Assembly (NCBI GenBank): GCA_964019415.1
Contig: OZ025869.1
Location: 9,394,214 to 9,458,213, forward strand
DNA length: 64,000 nt
Direction: 5' to 3'
DNA from: Ianthella basta
Lineage: Eukaryota; Porifera; Demospongiae; Verongiida; Ianthellidae
The notes beneath the pieces were generated by a model, which saw only the letters and a list, made by a program, of their open reading frames with translations, made no database searches and was not told the DNA's origin. Shown in pieces: positions 33,285 through 45,665 of the stretch. Positions within the stretch are counted from its first letter, which is position 1, and every line of letters begins with the position of its first letter. Made by a program: the position numbers and the translations under genes.

Positions 33285-34340
33285 ACTTCTTTATCAACTT
33301 ATCTTCAGCAGTGGGCCAACTGCTATGAACCATACGTAATTAGTAGTCATACTCTAACACTTTGGTCTACAATGCGACTGTACATACATTTGCATGATTA
33401 GGTGTATAGGGGGACATGTACTTTATGTTCAGGTATGTGGGGGGGGGGGGGGGGGGGGGGGGGAGGGGGAGGGGTAAGTAACAGTTATCATAGAGGCCAT
33501 GTGGTCTCAGAAGACACTCCCTAAATGGACACCAACACAGAGATAGCATACAGGGTAGCCTTCTTTTCAAGTCTGTGTGCATGCATGCACCAATATCTAT
33601 GTGACATATTTCTGATGAATTGTCGCAACACCCCTCTCTGTTTAGGAGGAAGGTGGCTGGCTTCAGCAAGAAAATATTAAATTACAGACAGAGCTGCGTG
33701 AAAGAGTGAGCGTGCCTTGTATCTGCATCCCTACAATTTGCCATCACCTACTGCAGGATAATAACCCTCCCTCTCAGTGGAAGCCCCTCATGTCACCTGC
33801 AGAGGAGGAACCCCCTCTTGTCATGGTGGAATCTGCGGCTGGGACACTTGGTTAGGCACAATTGGTCATGCAAGAAAGAAGAATTCAGTCACAGTTTCTG
33901 CAGCGTCCCATTAGTGTTGTTAGATTTGTCATAAGAATCTCTTTCTACATGATTACTACCACTATGTGGGCACTTACATTGAGTGTACAGCGCACTTTGA
34001 ACATGATGTCACTTCCTCTTAGATATCAGGAATCTAATTGTAACTGGGGGCCTTAGGCCTGAGAGGTAACTACTGTAGGCACTCTTTTGGGTGCATGCGC
34101 ATGTTCGTCACAACTGATATGTACAGCTTATTTCATCATGAATATAATGTGATTTAATAAGTTGAATTTTATTTACTGTTTGCAATAACAGGAACCATTG
34201 ACATGTATTATTGTATATTATTTTGTCGAATCAATGTTTGATAATGTGGAGAAGCAGTTGCATGTATGTGCTAGAATTATAATGTGTTCTGATAAACACC
34301 CACTGAAAAGTGCCATTCAAGCAATATACACATATATATA
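33285..34340. other. Unassigned stretch with a 25-G tract
   Basis: 33,439-33,463 is an uninterrupted run of G followed by gggga units. The rest holds no recognisable gene; around 33,640-33,860 short frames occur without family match. Confidence 0.4.
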
Positions 34341-34341
34341 A

Positions 34342-34365
34342 TACAGTGGAACCTCAGTTATCCGG
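34342..34365 (+). repeat. Tigger-type terminal repeat fragment
   Basis: Begins tacagtggaacctcagttat, like 619 and 24,432. No partner end was found within the next few kilobases. Confidence 0.35.
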
Positions 34366-35041
34366 GCAGTGTGGGACCAATACCTCTAAAATTGCCCGTA
34401 ACTCTGAACTTATTCATGAACTATGAACCGCCAAAGGCAAATAAGTACAGGTTATACAATGAGAATGAGGGTTTATCAAGTATACACGCGCTGAGGGCGA
34501 AGCCCAAGGTTGTGTATATTCAATGAACCCGAGTTCGAATTGTATAACCTGCTTGCACCTGAATTTGGTGGTGTTTCCGTTTCTGGAAGGATTGTTCATG
34601 GTTTGTCCAATGCAATTCATCCGCCACAATGGCAGTCAAAAGAAATGCCGCTGTGCCATGCCAACGAGCTGTCTCTAAGAGTTGTTGTCCTTCACAACCA
34701 CTTCATTCCAACAACATCAAAGAAGAATGAATACCATGGAAGCAGCACCTGAGAATTTGTGTGCAGAGTAGGTGGAAGCATCCGACAGAACAATTCCAAG
34801 CTGGACACGGCTGCAGGAATGGAGCAGACAGCAGTAGTGACAGTAGTAGGAAAGAGAAAATAGCAGGAAAGGGAAAGTTCCCAACATCAGCATTAACTCA
34901 CTACGGCTCACTTACAACTGAAGAGAACGTCGCTACTCTACGGGATTCAGCTATTCCTTTGAACACCAAGAAAACACTTCAAGGGCTACTAGTGCATGGA
35001 TAGACTGGACAGAGTACCAGTTGAGCTAGGGTGTCGACCCA

Positions 35042-35443
35042 GAAGATGCTCCTAGTCCCCTAGTGCATGAAATGATGAAGGAGGAGCCTAAATCTGGTTG
35101 TCTCCTTTGTGTTGGAGGCTCGAAGATAGGATGGCAAGTTTCAGTTGGACACAATACGCTAGATAATACAGTGGCTTGTATTTGTTCTGCTGCTGAAATC
35201 ACAGGCTACAAGACTAGACATTCACTTCGTGTCAGTTTGGCTACTCAGCTATTCCATGAAGGAATTGATGAGCAACTTATCATGACAAAGATGGGCCACA
35301 GAAGCAGTGATGGAGTGCATGACTACAAGCAGGTTTCGAATGAGCAACTCAAAGAGCTCAGTGATGTTGTACGGGGAAGCAGTTCAAAGAAGATCATGAA
35401 AGTGGAGTCTGCAGCAGAGGAGACATCTGTAAGCAAGTACTAG
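35042..35443 (+). pseudogene. Crypton-like tyrosine recombinase, C-terminal half (copy 1)
   Basis: DUF3504/phage-integrase-like catalytic end. Seen: GHNTLDNTVACICSAAEITG, then HSLRVSLATQLF (HxxR step), then MTKMGHRSSDGVHDYKQVS with the late His and the candidate nucleophile Tyr. The N-terminal core-binding half and first catalytic Arg are missing, and the frame opens without a convincing start. Cryptons use this enzyme to recombine circular DNA into the genome. The catalytic residues of this half are intact. Confidence 0.75.
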
Positions 35444-35742
35444 ACATTTGGCATGGGCAAAGAAAATACACCAAATAGATTTTTTTATGTTAGTAATGTC
35501 ACTATTAACTTTGGCAAGCAGTAACCGCGTTATTGACTACTTCATTTGAGAACATTTAATGTATTCATTGCTATTGTGAAGTTGACAGTGAACTGGCTAG
35601 TAAGACACCTGGGATCACTAGTTATACACCTGCAAGCAATGAATTTGCAGCTGCATCAATACTTATTGAATTTTTTAGTCATATATTCACCTAACCACAT
35701 CAAAGGAAATGTCCATGCATTATGGTACAAGTAGCTAATAAA

Positions 35743-36060
35743 CAAGTATTTCAAGTTAAATAATTTGTGGGGTGCTGGAACGCCCCTGAACTCTAACTAC
35801 TTACTAGCAACAAACACTTGCTAACAACAACTAGATATGTGGCGGAATACAAAAAAAATGATGATTTTGAGTCTAGCAAACAGAGTGTTGAGCGCGGCCA
35901 TTTTATGATGTCAGTCCTTGATAATGCAGCCGTATCTCACAGAAGAGTCTTTCGTGAAGCTCTCTTAACACATGTTCATGAACAAGTTTCGTTCAATTAA
36001 GATGATTTTAAGATTTGTAAAGAACGCTGTGATCGCTGCCATTTGCAATGACAGAAATAT
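35743..36060 (+). repeat. Dispersed repeat, copy 3
   Basis: 35,743-35,815 matches the start of copies 1 and 2; 35,855-36,060 matches the later part of copy 2 (18,660-18,910). The middle section of copy 2 is deleted here. Confidence 0.8.
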
Positions 36061-36097
36061 ACATACATATATAGGTTATACCAAATCTGAGGCGTCT

Positions 36098-36195
36098 ACA
36101 GGATTTAGAACACTGCAGAATCCAATTTTTATAGATGCCCGGGCGCAAAGTGCAAGGGCATCTATATCGGTTTCCAAGGTGTTCTAAATCCCATA
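36098..36195. repeat. Hairpin repeat
   Basis: Nested inverted complements: ggatttagaacac with gtgttctaaatcc, and atagatgccc with gggcatctat. Compact MITE-like stem with no coding content. Confidence 0.8.
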
Positions 36196-36566
36196 GACAT
36201 AAGGATCTCACAGTATAAGGTGTTTAGACTATGATAGCAACTACTGTGTTTCTATGTAAATAAAAGAAAACAACAGCGCATGGCCAAATCTTAATAGGCA
36301 AAGTGCTACTTCAAACCGAATTTGTCCTAAAACCATTGGTTTTTAGCCTATAGCCATAGCAACAAAAGTGTTAGTAGAAACGGATCCCAATGGAAGCAAA
36401 GTCACTGGAAGCATTCACTGTAGCTCCTCCTTGGGGCAACAATTCCGAGACAGTTGACACATTCCAAACTAAAGCAGAACCTCCCTGTCACTTCGCTCCA
36501 CCCAAGACAGACAGTGATGTATAAAAAGCAAAGCAAGCTACCATCCCTGTGGCGACACAGTAAGAT

Positions 36567-37440
36567 ATGTATTGGTGCATTGGTGAGAATGGAGCGCCCA
36601 GAAGAGTAGCGAAACAGACGAAATCCCAGACATCCTTACTATGGACGCCGAAGCTCTTCAGCACTGGATGTGTTGCTTTGTACTCAAAGTGCAAAAGAAG
36701 GATGGCATGCCATATCCCCTGGACAGTCTCCACTACACTGCCTGTGGCGTCTTACAGTTTTTAAGACTGAAAGGGAAACCACAAGTGAATTTCTTCAGAG
36801 ATAAGGAGTTCGCTGAGTTGCAAATGGTGCTTGACTCAGAGCTTGAAGAAAGCAGGAATTCACCCGAGAGGACTAAGGCACAAGAACTGTCAAATACAAG
36901 TTGTTGAGCGACACTCAGAGCGCTCCTATTTGCATTATGTTGAGGACCTCTTAAAGAACAACCCTGGTGGGTTGAAAGGAAGGAAGAACCAGTCCAAAGA
37001 TGTTATCCAACACAGCAATGAAGCCAGTCCTGCAAGGTGCCCTGTCCTATTGTTCAAGCTTTATGATAGCTTTGTCCAGCCAACGTCCAGAAAATGCTCT
37101 TTACCTGCAGCCTCTGGTAGAACCTACAGGAAACTGTTGGTTTGCAAGCAAAGCTTTAGGGCACAACACCCTAGACCACATGGTGCAAGTAAAATGTGCA
37201 AAGCTGCTGGTATTTCCAGTTTTAAGACAAACCATTCACTCCACTTCAGCTACTTGCCTCTTCCATGCAGGTGTCAATGAGCAGCTAATAATAAAGCGCA
37301 CTGGTCATAGAAGCCTGGATGGTGTGAGAAGCTATAAGTGCACCAGTGAGCACCAGCAAGTAGCCTTGTCCGATATCATCAACTTGTCTGTCCTTGAGCC
37401 AAAACGACTGAACTTGGACAACAACCAGCAACAAATGATT
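36567..37440 (+). pseudogene. Crypton-like tyrosine recombinase (copy 2), several frame changes
   Basis: 36,641-36,905 gives the N-terminal DUF3504-like part (LQHWMCCFVLKVQKKDGMPY, PQVNFFRDKEFAELQ). 36,831-37,280 in another frame gives QVVERHSERSYLHYVEDLLK and later SSFKTNHSLH. 37,000-37,430 in a third frame ends with FHAGVNEQLIIKRTGHRSLD then GVRSYK. The HxxR Arg appears as His (NHSLH), so one catalytic residue is lost on top of the frameshifts. It covers more of the protein than copy 1 and the two are clearly paralogous. Confidence 0.75.
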
Positions 37441-37604
37441 GGAGCACATTTGTCAATTCAAGGCTGTACAGGCTGCACTACAAATGTAAACTACAGAAGC
37501 ACCTACAAATTTCAGTTACAGTTATTCACTACAGATTATGACTCTTGTGATTAGACTGGTATGTATACATACAATGGTGTTTGGCATTCGTCATTTTAAA
37601 AAAT

Positions 37605-37690
37605 CAGAGGTGATATAAGTGGATTCATAGGTGGTATAAGTGAAATCAGAGGTGGTATAAATGGAATCAGAGGTGGTATAATAAATTTAT
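37605..37690 (+). repeat. Four units of a 23-24 bp tandem repeat
   Basis: Units close to gaatcagaggtggtataagt repeat four times with small changes. Confidence 0.85.
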
Positions 37691-37984
37691 AACACCTCCA
37701 TTACACAGATTACAGCAATTGTTGCATCATAGTCTAAACATATATATATATTGATATCAAAAGAGAACATGTGGTCAGAGTCACGAACATGTGCACAAAA
37801 CAAACAGCAAGAAGGTGTATAAATTTGCAATAAAGACATTGATCATGCATGGAAGTCATTAGGCATGCTGAGTAGCTATATAATATATATACACAACATA
37901 AACATACAATACAATACGACCTATTATCAAATTATAACTGAGTCAAAGTAATTAATAGGCAGTGCACAGCACCACCTATGCAAT

Positions 37985-39050
37985 GTCTGAAGAGTACTTA
38001 ATTGTCAATTAAATTACGTTGCTCAATGGTGCCCAGCACCGAGGCAGTGTTGCCTCTTTGTAGGGCAACTGAGATCTGCTGAATCATGTGGCATCGGGAC
38101 ATCAAATCCCCCGTGACTCGGATCAACCGCCTGCCCAGTTCAGCGAAGAATTCGCGAGCCCCTGAGCCAAACACACCAGATGTCTCGACCACCAGTGGGG
38201 CCACATGGTGAGCTCAGCGTACTTCTCGGTCTTCTTCACAGATGGTACATGCATGACGTGTACAGAAGGCCGTACGCGTTGTGGGTGAGGAGTCGTGCAC
38301 ACACGTTGGTAACACCGACCTGAGTGATGTAGCTACGTACGAAGTTAAGTTGGGGTGTGGGCTTGGAGTTTGTACAGCTCTTCATTGCGCAAGCCCCCTG
38401 ATAACTTTGCCCCTTGAGCAGTCACACCTGAATGTCTTTGTGTAGTTTTACGCGCGCATTATTGCTTGTTCGTTCTCTATCCACGCGCTGTGGTTTCTCT
38501 ATTGAAAGACTTCTTATTTCCTTGTGTTTGCAGTCCTGAGGGCTCTTCATTCAGAGAGGTGTGTTGTCACCAGTGAGGAGTGCAGCACCGCCACTGCTCC
38601 TGCCTCTCTCATTGCCAACACCATATGGGAGACTGCGTAGGTGTCGGGGCAGGTCACATCCCAAACAAGGGTGCGATCTGCTTACCATGGAGTGATGGTA
38701 ACCCCATCTGGGTGTTTGCCGTCTGACTGGCTGAGGCCTGAGGGCTCCAGCATAGATGGAAACTGTGCTCTGGCTAGGGACGTCTTGACAATAGTGTTGA
38801 TTGCCGTGTGCCGCGAAAGACGCCCTGCACTGAACTGGCAGCTGAGGCCATGTATGCCCAGCTCATCCACATGGCCTCCACACTGACTGCACACATGGGG
38901 ACGGCAGAGGGGAACACCGAGACGAAGACCAGCAGCGATGCACACCACTTCATCATCAAGGCGGAGCCCCAGGGATGGAACAGGTAGTGCATTCAGCCAG
39001 GCACCAGACTCCTTAGCCTGAACTGCCAAAAGTCTAGCTCTCATCCTGGG
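37985..39050 (-). pseudogene. RLE-type LINE ORF, C-terminal half: CCHC knuckle plus endonuclease
   Basis: Read from 39,044: RARLLAVQAKESGAWLNALP, LRLDDEVVCIAAGLRLGVPL, then a zinc knuckle C-SQ-C-GGHVDELGIHGLS-C, SAGRLSRHTAINTIVK, and the restriction-like endonuclease start GLSQSDGKHPDGVTITPW, a stop, then LVWDVTCPDTYA. 38,560-38,225 is an unrelated insertion. Coding resumes near 38,255 (KKTEKYAELT) and ends 38,204-37,998 with VETSGVFGSGAREFFAELGR and SVALQRGNTASVLG. This is the half missing from the fragment at 14.1-15.6 kb; the two may come from one family. 5'-truncated insertion is usual for target-primed elements. Confidence 0.85.
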
Positions 39051-39759
39051 GTCTGCAGCAGAGTCCAGCAGCCCTTGCTGAGTCGCCTCAATTTTTCAAA
39101 AACACAAACGTACAAATAGATATGAACACAAAACACACATGTGCATACACATATGCATACAAACACATAATGCACATACATGCATAAACATATGCAGATG
39201 TCAAATAGAAAGCGTCGATGCCTTTTTCCATGTTTCGTCTTCTTCTTAAGGTCACATGAGGTAACTTCGTGAATGGGGGTAACTTCGTAAATTTTGAGTT
39301 CGGACGGCTGTAGCCTTAGACTAGTCATGCCGATCTAGGTGTACTTTGGCACACAGGATGCTGACTCTATGGTAAACCCCTCACAAGCGCTTTGTACTGT
39401 TGCGCTTCTGCCTTGCTACGACAGATGACCAAATTCCCCAAGAAGTATAGCAAATTACCGCAAAAAAAACTTTGTTTCCAGTGCATGCTCTGTCAATACT
39501 TGTAAATGTACACAACAGAACTGACACCACAGTTACAGGTAGTACGTTTGCACAATGTACTACCACTTGCGAGGTCTTATTACCAGCACAAGCTCAGTTA
39601 ACAGGCTCGCAACTAGTATAAGTATAAACAGTCCTGCTCTGAACTGCAATTTTCGCCCTAGGCGTTTAGATGCTTTCTGCTCAAGTTTTTCAAATAACAC
39701 ATGCAGATTCGGTTGCATCCTGCGTGCAAGCATAGTGCAAGCTGTTTACATAACAGAAA
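39051..39759. other. Unassigned stretch
   Basis: 39,100-39,200 is rich in aca/cata simple sequence. No recognisable gene before the Tigger N-terminal fragment. Confidence 0.35.
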
Positions 39760-39767
39760 CCAAAAGA

Positions 39768-40235
39768 ATGCCACAGTGCTATCAGCACAGATTTAGTCAA
39801 AAGAACAAATGGAGCAATGATCAGCTGCAGGCAGCTCTAAAAGCAGTGCAGGAAGGAGAGCTGAAACCCCACAGGGCAGCAGTGCAGTATGGAATCCCTC
39901 CCTCCACCTTGTATGACCACCTGAAGGGGAAAAGCAAGAAGAGATATGGAGGTCCTCCAACTGTCCTCACATGCGCAGAAGAGAAAGAAATTGCAATGGC
40001 ATGTGAGGTACTGCAGCAGTTTGGGTATCCACTAACAACTAACCTTGTCGGAGCGATTGTCCGGGATTATGTGACTGCTGCTGAGAGACCAACTCTCTTC
40101 AGAAACTCCATCCTGATTACGACTGGTGGCAAGGCTTTTTCAAAGATGGCCGCAGCTCAGCCAGAGAAAGCCAGAACATCTCCCAAGGCACAGAGCTGAA
40201 GGTGCATGCCCTGAGGCAAGAGAATAATCTGTAAA
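39768..40235 (+). pseudogene. Tigger/pogo transposase N-terminal fragment (Psq HTH)
   Basis: Reads KNKWSNDQLQAALKAVQEGE then HRAAVQYGIPPSTLYDHLKG, a Psq-type helix-turn-helix that binds element ends, then EEKEIAMACEVLQQFGYPL and a broken CENP-B-like HTH (DYDWWQGFF, then in another frame RWPQLSQRKPEHLPRHRAE). It stops before the DDE domain. This N-terminus is the part absent from the copy at 15.8-17.6 kb. Confidence 0.8.
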
Positions 40236-40343
40236 AAGAATGCAAGACAGTATTAATGCAACAACTACTTTTCTATGCTTTGCATAATGACATGTGCACA
40301 GTAATGCATACCCTATAATGTGTAGCTATAGGGAACTGCAGAC

Positions 40344-40367
40344 TCTGCTACTACAGTAGCAGAGTTT
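40344..40367. repeat. Perfect hairpin actctgctact/agtagcagagt
   Basis: Two 11-bp arms around a two-base loop, followed by ttcggcctcttttggcctcg. It is a probable end of an unrecognised dispersed repeat. Confidence 0.75.
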
Positions 40368-41039
40368 CGGCCTCTTTTGGCCTCGTCAGTGCAGCGTACC
40401 CCAGTATAATGTGTATACTTTAAGCAAATATGAGCAAGTGCGGCCTTTGGCTGTGCTCGCTCCGTGTCGTGTCGCCCAGTGGACAACGCAGGCCATCCAT
40501 CACCATTTGGGTGATTGCAGCTGGGTGACACTGCCTGGGTATATATAGTGCTGATCTTGCTTGCACAGATGTTGGCCACTGTCATGCACTTGCATGCACA
40601 TATACATATAGCTAGCTACACCTAGACCATGTTAAAAGAATTGCATGGTCATGTCTTTCCTTAGCCAATAAGGCAGTGCCGGAGCCAAGCAAGCTTTCTG
40701 CGTAATAGCTTACTGTGCAATAGAGAAAGGGCTTTCACCAGCCCAGAACGCTGACAGCTAAAGTACCCAAATAGCGAAACAAAAATACCCACGTACCAGT
40801 AGCCAGAGCAGTTCCCTCGCACCAGAAAATAACAGTAAACTTCTGCGCAAGTGCGCGTCGCGCCTGGGAGGCCCAAACTGAGGAGCGCAGAGTGTCTAAG
40901 AGACGACTGATGGCGAGGCACATTCACACTGCCAGAGCGGCCATGTGGCCATGCGGTTACGTCATTGCGTTGTCCAATCAAATGCCCGTTTTTAATGCCG
41001 CGCACAAGCGTACGAATGAACAAACACACAGACTGGAAA

Positions 41040-41569
41040 AGATTAAATATATTAAGGATATATATAATGCCATGTTCTATCTTCCCAGCCAAGTCACACG
41101 AATGCTGTACATGTCTTTCATTATCCCCCATCTGGACTATTGCTCAGTAGTTTGGCACAATTGCGGTACAGTTCTGACCAGTAGAGTTGAGCAAATTCAG
41201 AGCTATGCACTTAGAGTGATCCTAGAGAAACCCCCTAGGAGCAACACTAAAGAGATGTGCAGACAATTGGGACTGCCCACCCTGGAGCGTAGAAGGCTCA
41301 ACTCCACTCTTCTACAAGTGCACAGGTGCCTACGTGGTCATGCCCCCGAATATCTATCCCACAAATCTGTGACAAACATTTCCCTCTTCGTCAGCTATCC
41401 ATCAACCAGAGGGGCAAACAATCTTCACCTTAGAACCCCACGTATGAACCTCTACCGATCCTCCTTTGAATATTATGGAGCCATGCAATTTAATCAGCTT
41501 CCTGAGCCCATTAAAACAACGAGGACAGAAGTAGCCTTTTGCAAGGCACTCTTTGCCTCATCCCTCTAA
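41040..41569 (+). pseudogene. CR1/Jockey-like LINE reverse transcriptase, C-terminal tail
   Basis: Reads RLEKIKYIKDIYNAMFYLPS, then MLYMSFIIPHLDYCSVVWHN, VEQIQSYALRVIL, MCRQLGLPTLERRRLNSTLL and FEYYGAMQFNQLPEPIKTTR to a stop. This is the region after the RT thumb in CR1/Jockey/I-type LINEs (IxPxxxYxxxVW then IQxxAxR). 5'-truncated just upstream; the frame is unbroken, so the insertion is fairly young. Confidence 0.8.
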
Positions 41570-41789
41570 TTTACCATCTCTCTGATTACCAATTTCTCCC
41601 GCATGTTTTATGATATATGTCCTAACTTATCTCACTATCTCTGACTCTGACCAATTTTTCACCTGCATTCATGCTTTATGTCATGTTTGTACTGCTTCAA
41701 TATCTTCTTCTACGTCACCTTCATCAGGCCATAGACACCAACATCCATTGGCTGCAGTATGTGTGATTGGCTGTAATACGTATGTTGGA

Positions 41790-41945
41790 TGTAAGTGCTA
41801 GCAAACAGACTAGGTGGATGTTCCGCATCTTAGCTTCTTCCAGTAACATCAAGCTCAAGTGCGAGTGGTGGCCATCGAAGAACAGCACAACTGGTGAACA
41901 ACTTGCTGTGGTGCTGTGGTCACAGAAGCTTCTTGATGTACATGA
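41790..41945 (-). pseudogene. Tigger-type DDE fragment
   Basis: A short minus-strand frame reads TASCSPVVLFFDGHHSHLSL then MLLEEAKMRNIHLV, the second-Asp block of pogo/Tigger transposases (compare 16,650-16,720). Nothing else of the gene is visible here. Confidence 0.75.
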
Positions 41946-41969
41946 CCTGGCAGATAGGCATCTTACCAT

Positions 41970-43195
41970 CGCCTCAATTGATAAGGAGATAGTAATTCTG
42001 AAGAACAGCTTTATTAGTCAGGATGAACACCACATGTATGCCACGTCCATAGCGGCCAAGATGAGGAAGCTGATGGACTACCAGGCATGGTTCAAGTAAG
42101 TTGCAACTAATGAAGACCCTCGAGGTTGAAATGTTTTACTTGAACCATCCCTTTAGCTACGTGAATGCTCATCAACGCTTCATAAAGTCCTTGTGATATT
42201 TCTCAAAAATGGCTGATGGCATTATAGCATATCGTGTTGTTTGGCATTTTTGCTCAAACGATTAGATCAAGTCTGCGCAATAAGGCTTGTTTTCGTCCTT
42301 GTTGGAACCAGTTGATGAAGATTGACATTGCCTTGTAACTCTCATTGAAGTGAACTGATGCTAACATTGTTACAGAATTCATGGTCTACACAATAATACA
42401 GCGTGTATGACCACAAAGGCGCATTATTGTCTACCTCACCTTAAAATGTGTATAGGTGATATGGAAGACCCTTTTGAGAGTTCTGCACTCTCCCATGGCA
42501 TATTGATGTTCTTCTGCATCAAACTCAACCACATATCCATCTCTAAGGAAGCGAATAAGCAAGTTGATGCAACCATTGACTTGTTATACACAGTAGTTAA
42601 GGGTCATTGGGTTGCTTGTGCATGTGATGCATTGGATATCTCCAATGCCGACAGCCAAGTCAACTTACCCAGAGGGATATGTGAGGCAGATGGGTAGATT
42701 CTATTAAACGGACAGTCCGCATGGACGTGGGCATATATAGAAGATAGGAACAGCATTTAGGACCAAGTTTACACCTGAAGTGTGGATGTCCCCAGGTATG
42801 AATACACTAAAGAGCAGACCAAGGTGTACACAGCCACGTCAAAAGTGGACTGGAGAGTAATAACAATATATAACACTTTGTTAAGTGACAAATTCCTAAG
42901 TCAAAACCATAACAATAAACGCTACACCAAAAAAGTGAACTCTACAAGTGCAATAGTATGAATCCTGCAAGGCCAGCCTTTTGGAGGAAAGAAAAGTTAT
43001 TCGTACTGTAACTTTGGAGCTCTTGAATAACATTAGACTATGAGGAGTTGTACTGCAGTCTACCACCTGCTCGAGCGAAGAGAGGAGAGGTTTACCTTTA
43101 CAAGAACAACCAACATACAGGTGAGATATGCATGCAGGCACTGTTACATGTACCAAATATGAGTGGTGCAAGGAAAGGGGTAGCTGTGATCATCT
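41970..43195. other. Unassigned stretch before the hAT remnant
   Basis: A plus-strand frame at 42,407-42,697 (HISISKEANKQVDATIDLLY, TVVKGHWVACACDALDIS) looks protein-like but I cannot assign it; it may belong to the hAT gene downstream or be an unrelated exon. The rest shows no gene. Confidence 0.35.
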
Positions 43196-43199
43196 TGCA

Positions 43200-43935
43200 G
43201 GAATAAAGCCGAGCTCTCTACACACACTGCTATGAACATGCCCTGAGTTTTGCCATTGCTGACACAGTAAAGCAATCTGCAGGAATGCGTTAGACACATC
43301 ATTTGAGATAACCAGGTTGATCACGTTTTCTCTGAAGAGAAATGCGGTATTTGACAGTATCAAGTCAAGTACCAAAGATGATAGCTATCCCAGTCCTAAT
43401 GAAATTCACACCTTCTGCCATACACAGTGGACAGTACGAGGGGATGCCATTGAGAGTATTCTTGTCAACTACGGCACCCTAAGCTCCCATTGGGAGGAGT
43501 GTCTGCTGTCACCTACTTGTCTCGATCCTGACATGAAAGCCAGGATTGTTGGAGTTCAGTCACTGTGGAGGCAGATGACAATGTTCAATCTTTTGTTTGT
43601 CCCTGTCTGCCTCGGAAGTAAAGCACATTGCCTCACTGACTGTCACTACTTTGTCTAAGACAAGAACAGATGAAGCATTCCAGGCATTTCATGACCTGGT
43701 TGAGAGTCTTCGCACTGCAGTCGGTGTTGAGCAAACGTCCCTATCTTGAAAGAGAAAGGTTCCCAGGCGGATTGACAATGGTGGTCATGATTTTTACAGC
43801 TAGACAGTCGAGGAGCACTATCACCTGCAGTACTTTGAAGCTCTATCAAGGACAAGTTTGATCAGCCGGGTTATGCAGTTTACTGTAACCTTGACAAGCT
43901 GCTACTCAAGGGAGCTGCCGGCAGTGTAGTGTGAT
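43200..43935 (+). pseudogene. hAT transposase remnant (DUF4371/ZMYM-like)
   Basis: Segments in order, in changing frames: ALYTHCYEHALSFAIADTVK (43,210), LITFSLKRNAVFDSIKSS (43,317), FCHTQWTVRGDAIESILVNY, DPDMKARIVGVQSLWRQMT, then RTDEAFQAFHDLVESLR, KRKVPRRIDNGG, YHLQYFEAL and finally KFDQPGYAVYCNLDKLLLKG. This is the RNase H-like region of hAT-related transposases seen in ZMYM-type genes. Several stops and shifts; inactive. Window hAT pieces (also 31.1 kb) are of different type. Confidence 0.8.
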
Positions 43936-44225
43936 GCACATGTATCTCTTACACACACACACTGTTTGGTTTCCTTATTATTTCCTGTACCACATCATAT
44001 TACCTTATTATTATAATTTCCTGTACTTCACCTCTTTTCCGTTCAGCATACTCACACACATCACATGCCTGTAACAATAGCTTTTGTTCCATTGTTCCTA
44101 TTTGTACGCACGTGTATATATGTGTACGTAGTTGGTAATAATACAGTCTATGTGAACGGTCCAAGTGTGAGTCGACTACGCTTTCCGTCATATTTGGTGA
44201 CTCAGATTTGCCTACATCCCGTCGC

Positions 44226-45086
44226 GATGTCTGACCCACTACCCACCCAGCCCCTGAAAGGGCAACCTCCCTTGCCTGCGCTGGTCCCGCCTCAGTCGCG
44301 GTTGCCGTCAAGCAACCCTCCTTCTGGCCAGCGGACCCTCTCGTCTGGTTCGCGCAGGTGGAGGCGCAGTTTTCGACCTGGAACATCACTAGCCAGAGGA
44401 CACGCTTCGACCATGTGGTCGTGGCCCTTGCCAACGAGTTCATGATAGAGGTCTGTGACATCATCCTCCATCCACCGGAGGAGGACGCGTACTCTACGCT
44501 CAAGGAACTCCTCATCAAACGGACAGCCGCCTCGGAGAGGAAGCGCCTTCGACTCCTCTTTACCTCAGAGGAACTAGGCGACTGCAAACCCACTCAGCTA
44601 CTGAGGAGGATGCAGCAACTCCTTGGTTGATTCAGCAGGCCCCCTTCCCGACAGTTCCCTCCTCTGTGAACTGTTCTTCCAGCGGCTCTCCAGTCATGTC
44701 CGTATGGTGCTGGCCTTGTCAGGAGACAGTTTCGCTGGAAGTCTTGGTCGACATGGCTGATAAGATCATGGAAGTTGCCCAGCCAGCTGCGACATCCCTC
44801 ACCACCCCAGCCCCGCCCCCTCCTCCACCCGCCAGCTCTGAAGTGGCCCAGCTCCGAACAGAGATCAGCAAGCTAAAGCAGCTCATTGCCTCACTGCAGC
44901 TGCCCACCGGTTGCCCCAGCCACTCCACCTCACAGACCCACTCCCGTCCCTCCTCCCCTGCCCCCACCCCTGGCCTTTGCTGGTACCATTTGGCGTTTTG
45001 GAGACAAAGCCAACAAGTGCACCTCCCCTTGTTCCTGGCAGGGAAATGCCCAGGCACTAGAACGCTTCCACCGCCAGCTCAAGTGA
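44226..45086 (+). pseudogene. Ty3/gypsy gag remnant
   Basis: MSDPLPTQPLKGQPPLPALV, then after a frame change near 44,340 DPLVWFAQVEAQFSTWNIT, FDHVVVALANEFMIEVCDII, LKELLIKRTAASERKRLRLL and CKPTQLLRRMQQLLG, a stop, and in another frame LADMADKIMEVAQ-like text, a Pro-rich linker, SEVAQLRTEISKLKQLIASL and an ending with WRFGDKANKC. This is the capsid-like gag of invertebrate gypsy elements. No pol follows; the simple repeat and CACTA remnant come next. Confidence 0.85.
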
Positions 45087-45255
45087 CGTCACACGCAAAG
45101 TGCCGATATAATTAGCGGAGCTTTTTGGGCTCTGCTTTTTGTCTCAGACTCCCTTGCTCCGAAGATGTCATCACCACGCCACGTAAACCGCCACACTACT
45201 ACCAGCCGATGCAAAGTACTAGCACAAATACATGTACAAACACACAAACATACAT

Positions 45256-45405
<150 letters not shown>

Positions 45406-45440
45406 TTTACCTCTTCCCTTTCCTCCACCTCTGCTTCTGA

Positions 45441-45665
45441 ATGATCCACCTCTCCCACATCGGCCAAAGCCCCCACCGCGACCCCTACCCTTTTGAGTCA
45501 TGGCATGGTCTTCGCTATTCCGAACTTCTAAAACTGCCATACTTTGACATTCTACAATATTGTGTAGTTGATCCTATGCACAATCTGTTTCTAGGCAGTG
45601 CTCATCATTTTATGGAGGTAGTTATGGACAGTGATATTCTTACCATAGAAAATACGGCTTTCCGC
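45441..45665 (+). pseudogene. CACTA-like transposase fragment, part 1
   Basis: Reads FESWHGLRYSELLKLPYFDI, QYCVVDPMHNLFLGSAHHFM and EVVMDSDIL, the TNP2-type block of CACTA (En/Spm) transposases (YSELL.LPYFD...DPMHNLFLG). It is cut by the Penelope-like sequence starting near 45,665 and resumes near 46,500. Confidence 0.75.

Noticed and set aside
40661..41131. 156-residue minus-strand ORF
   Set aside because: Partly antisense to the CR1/Jockey-like tail and without family match.
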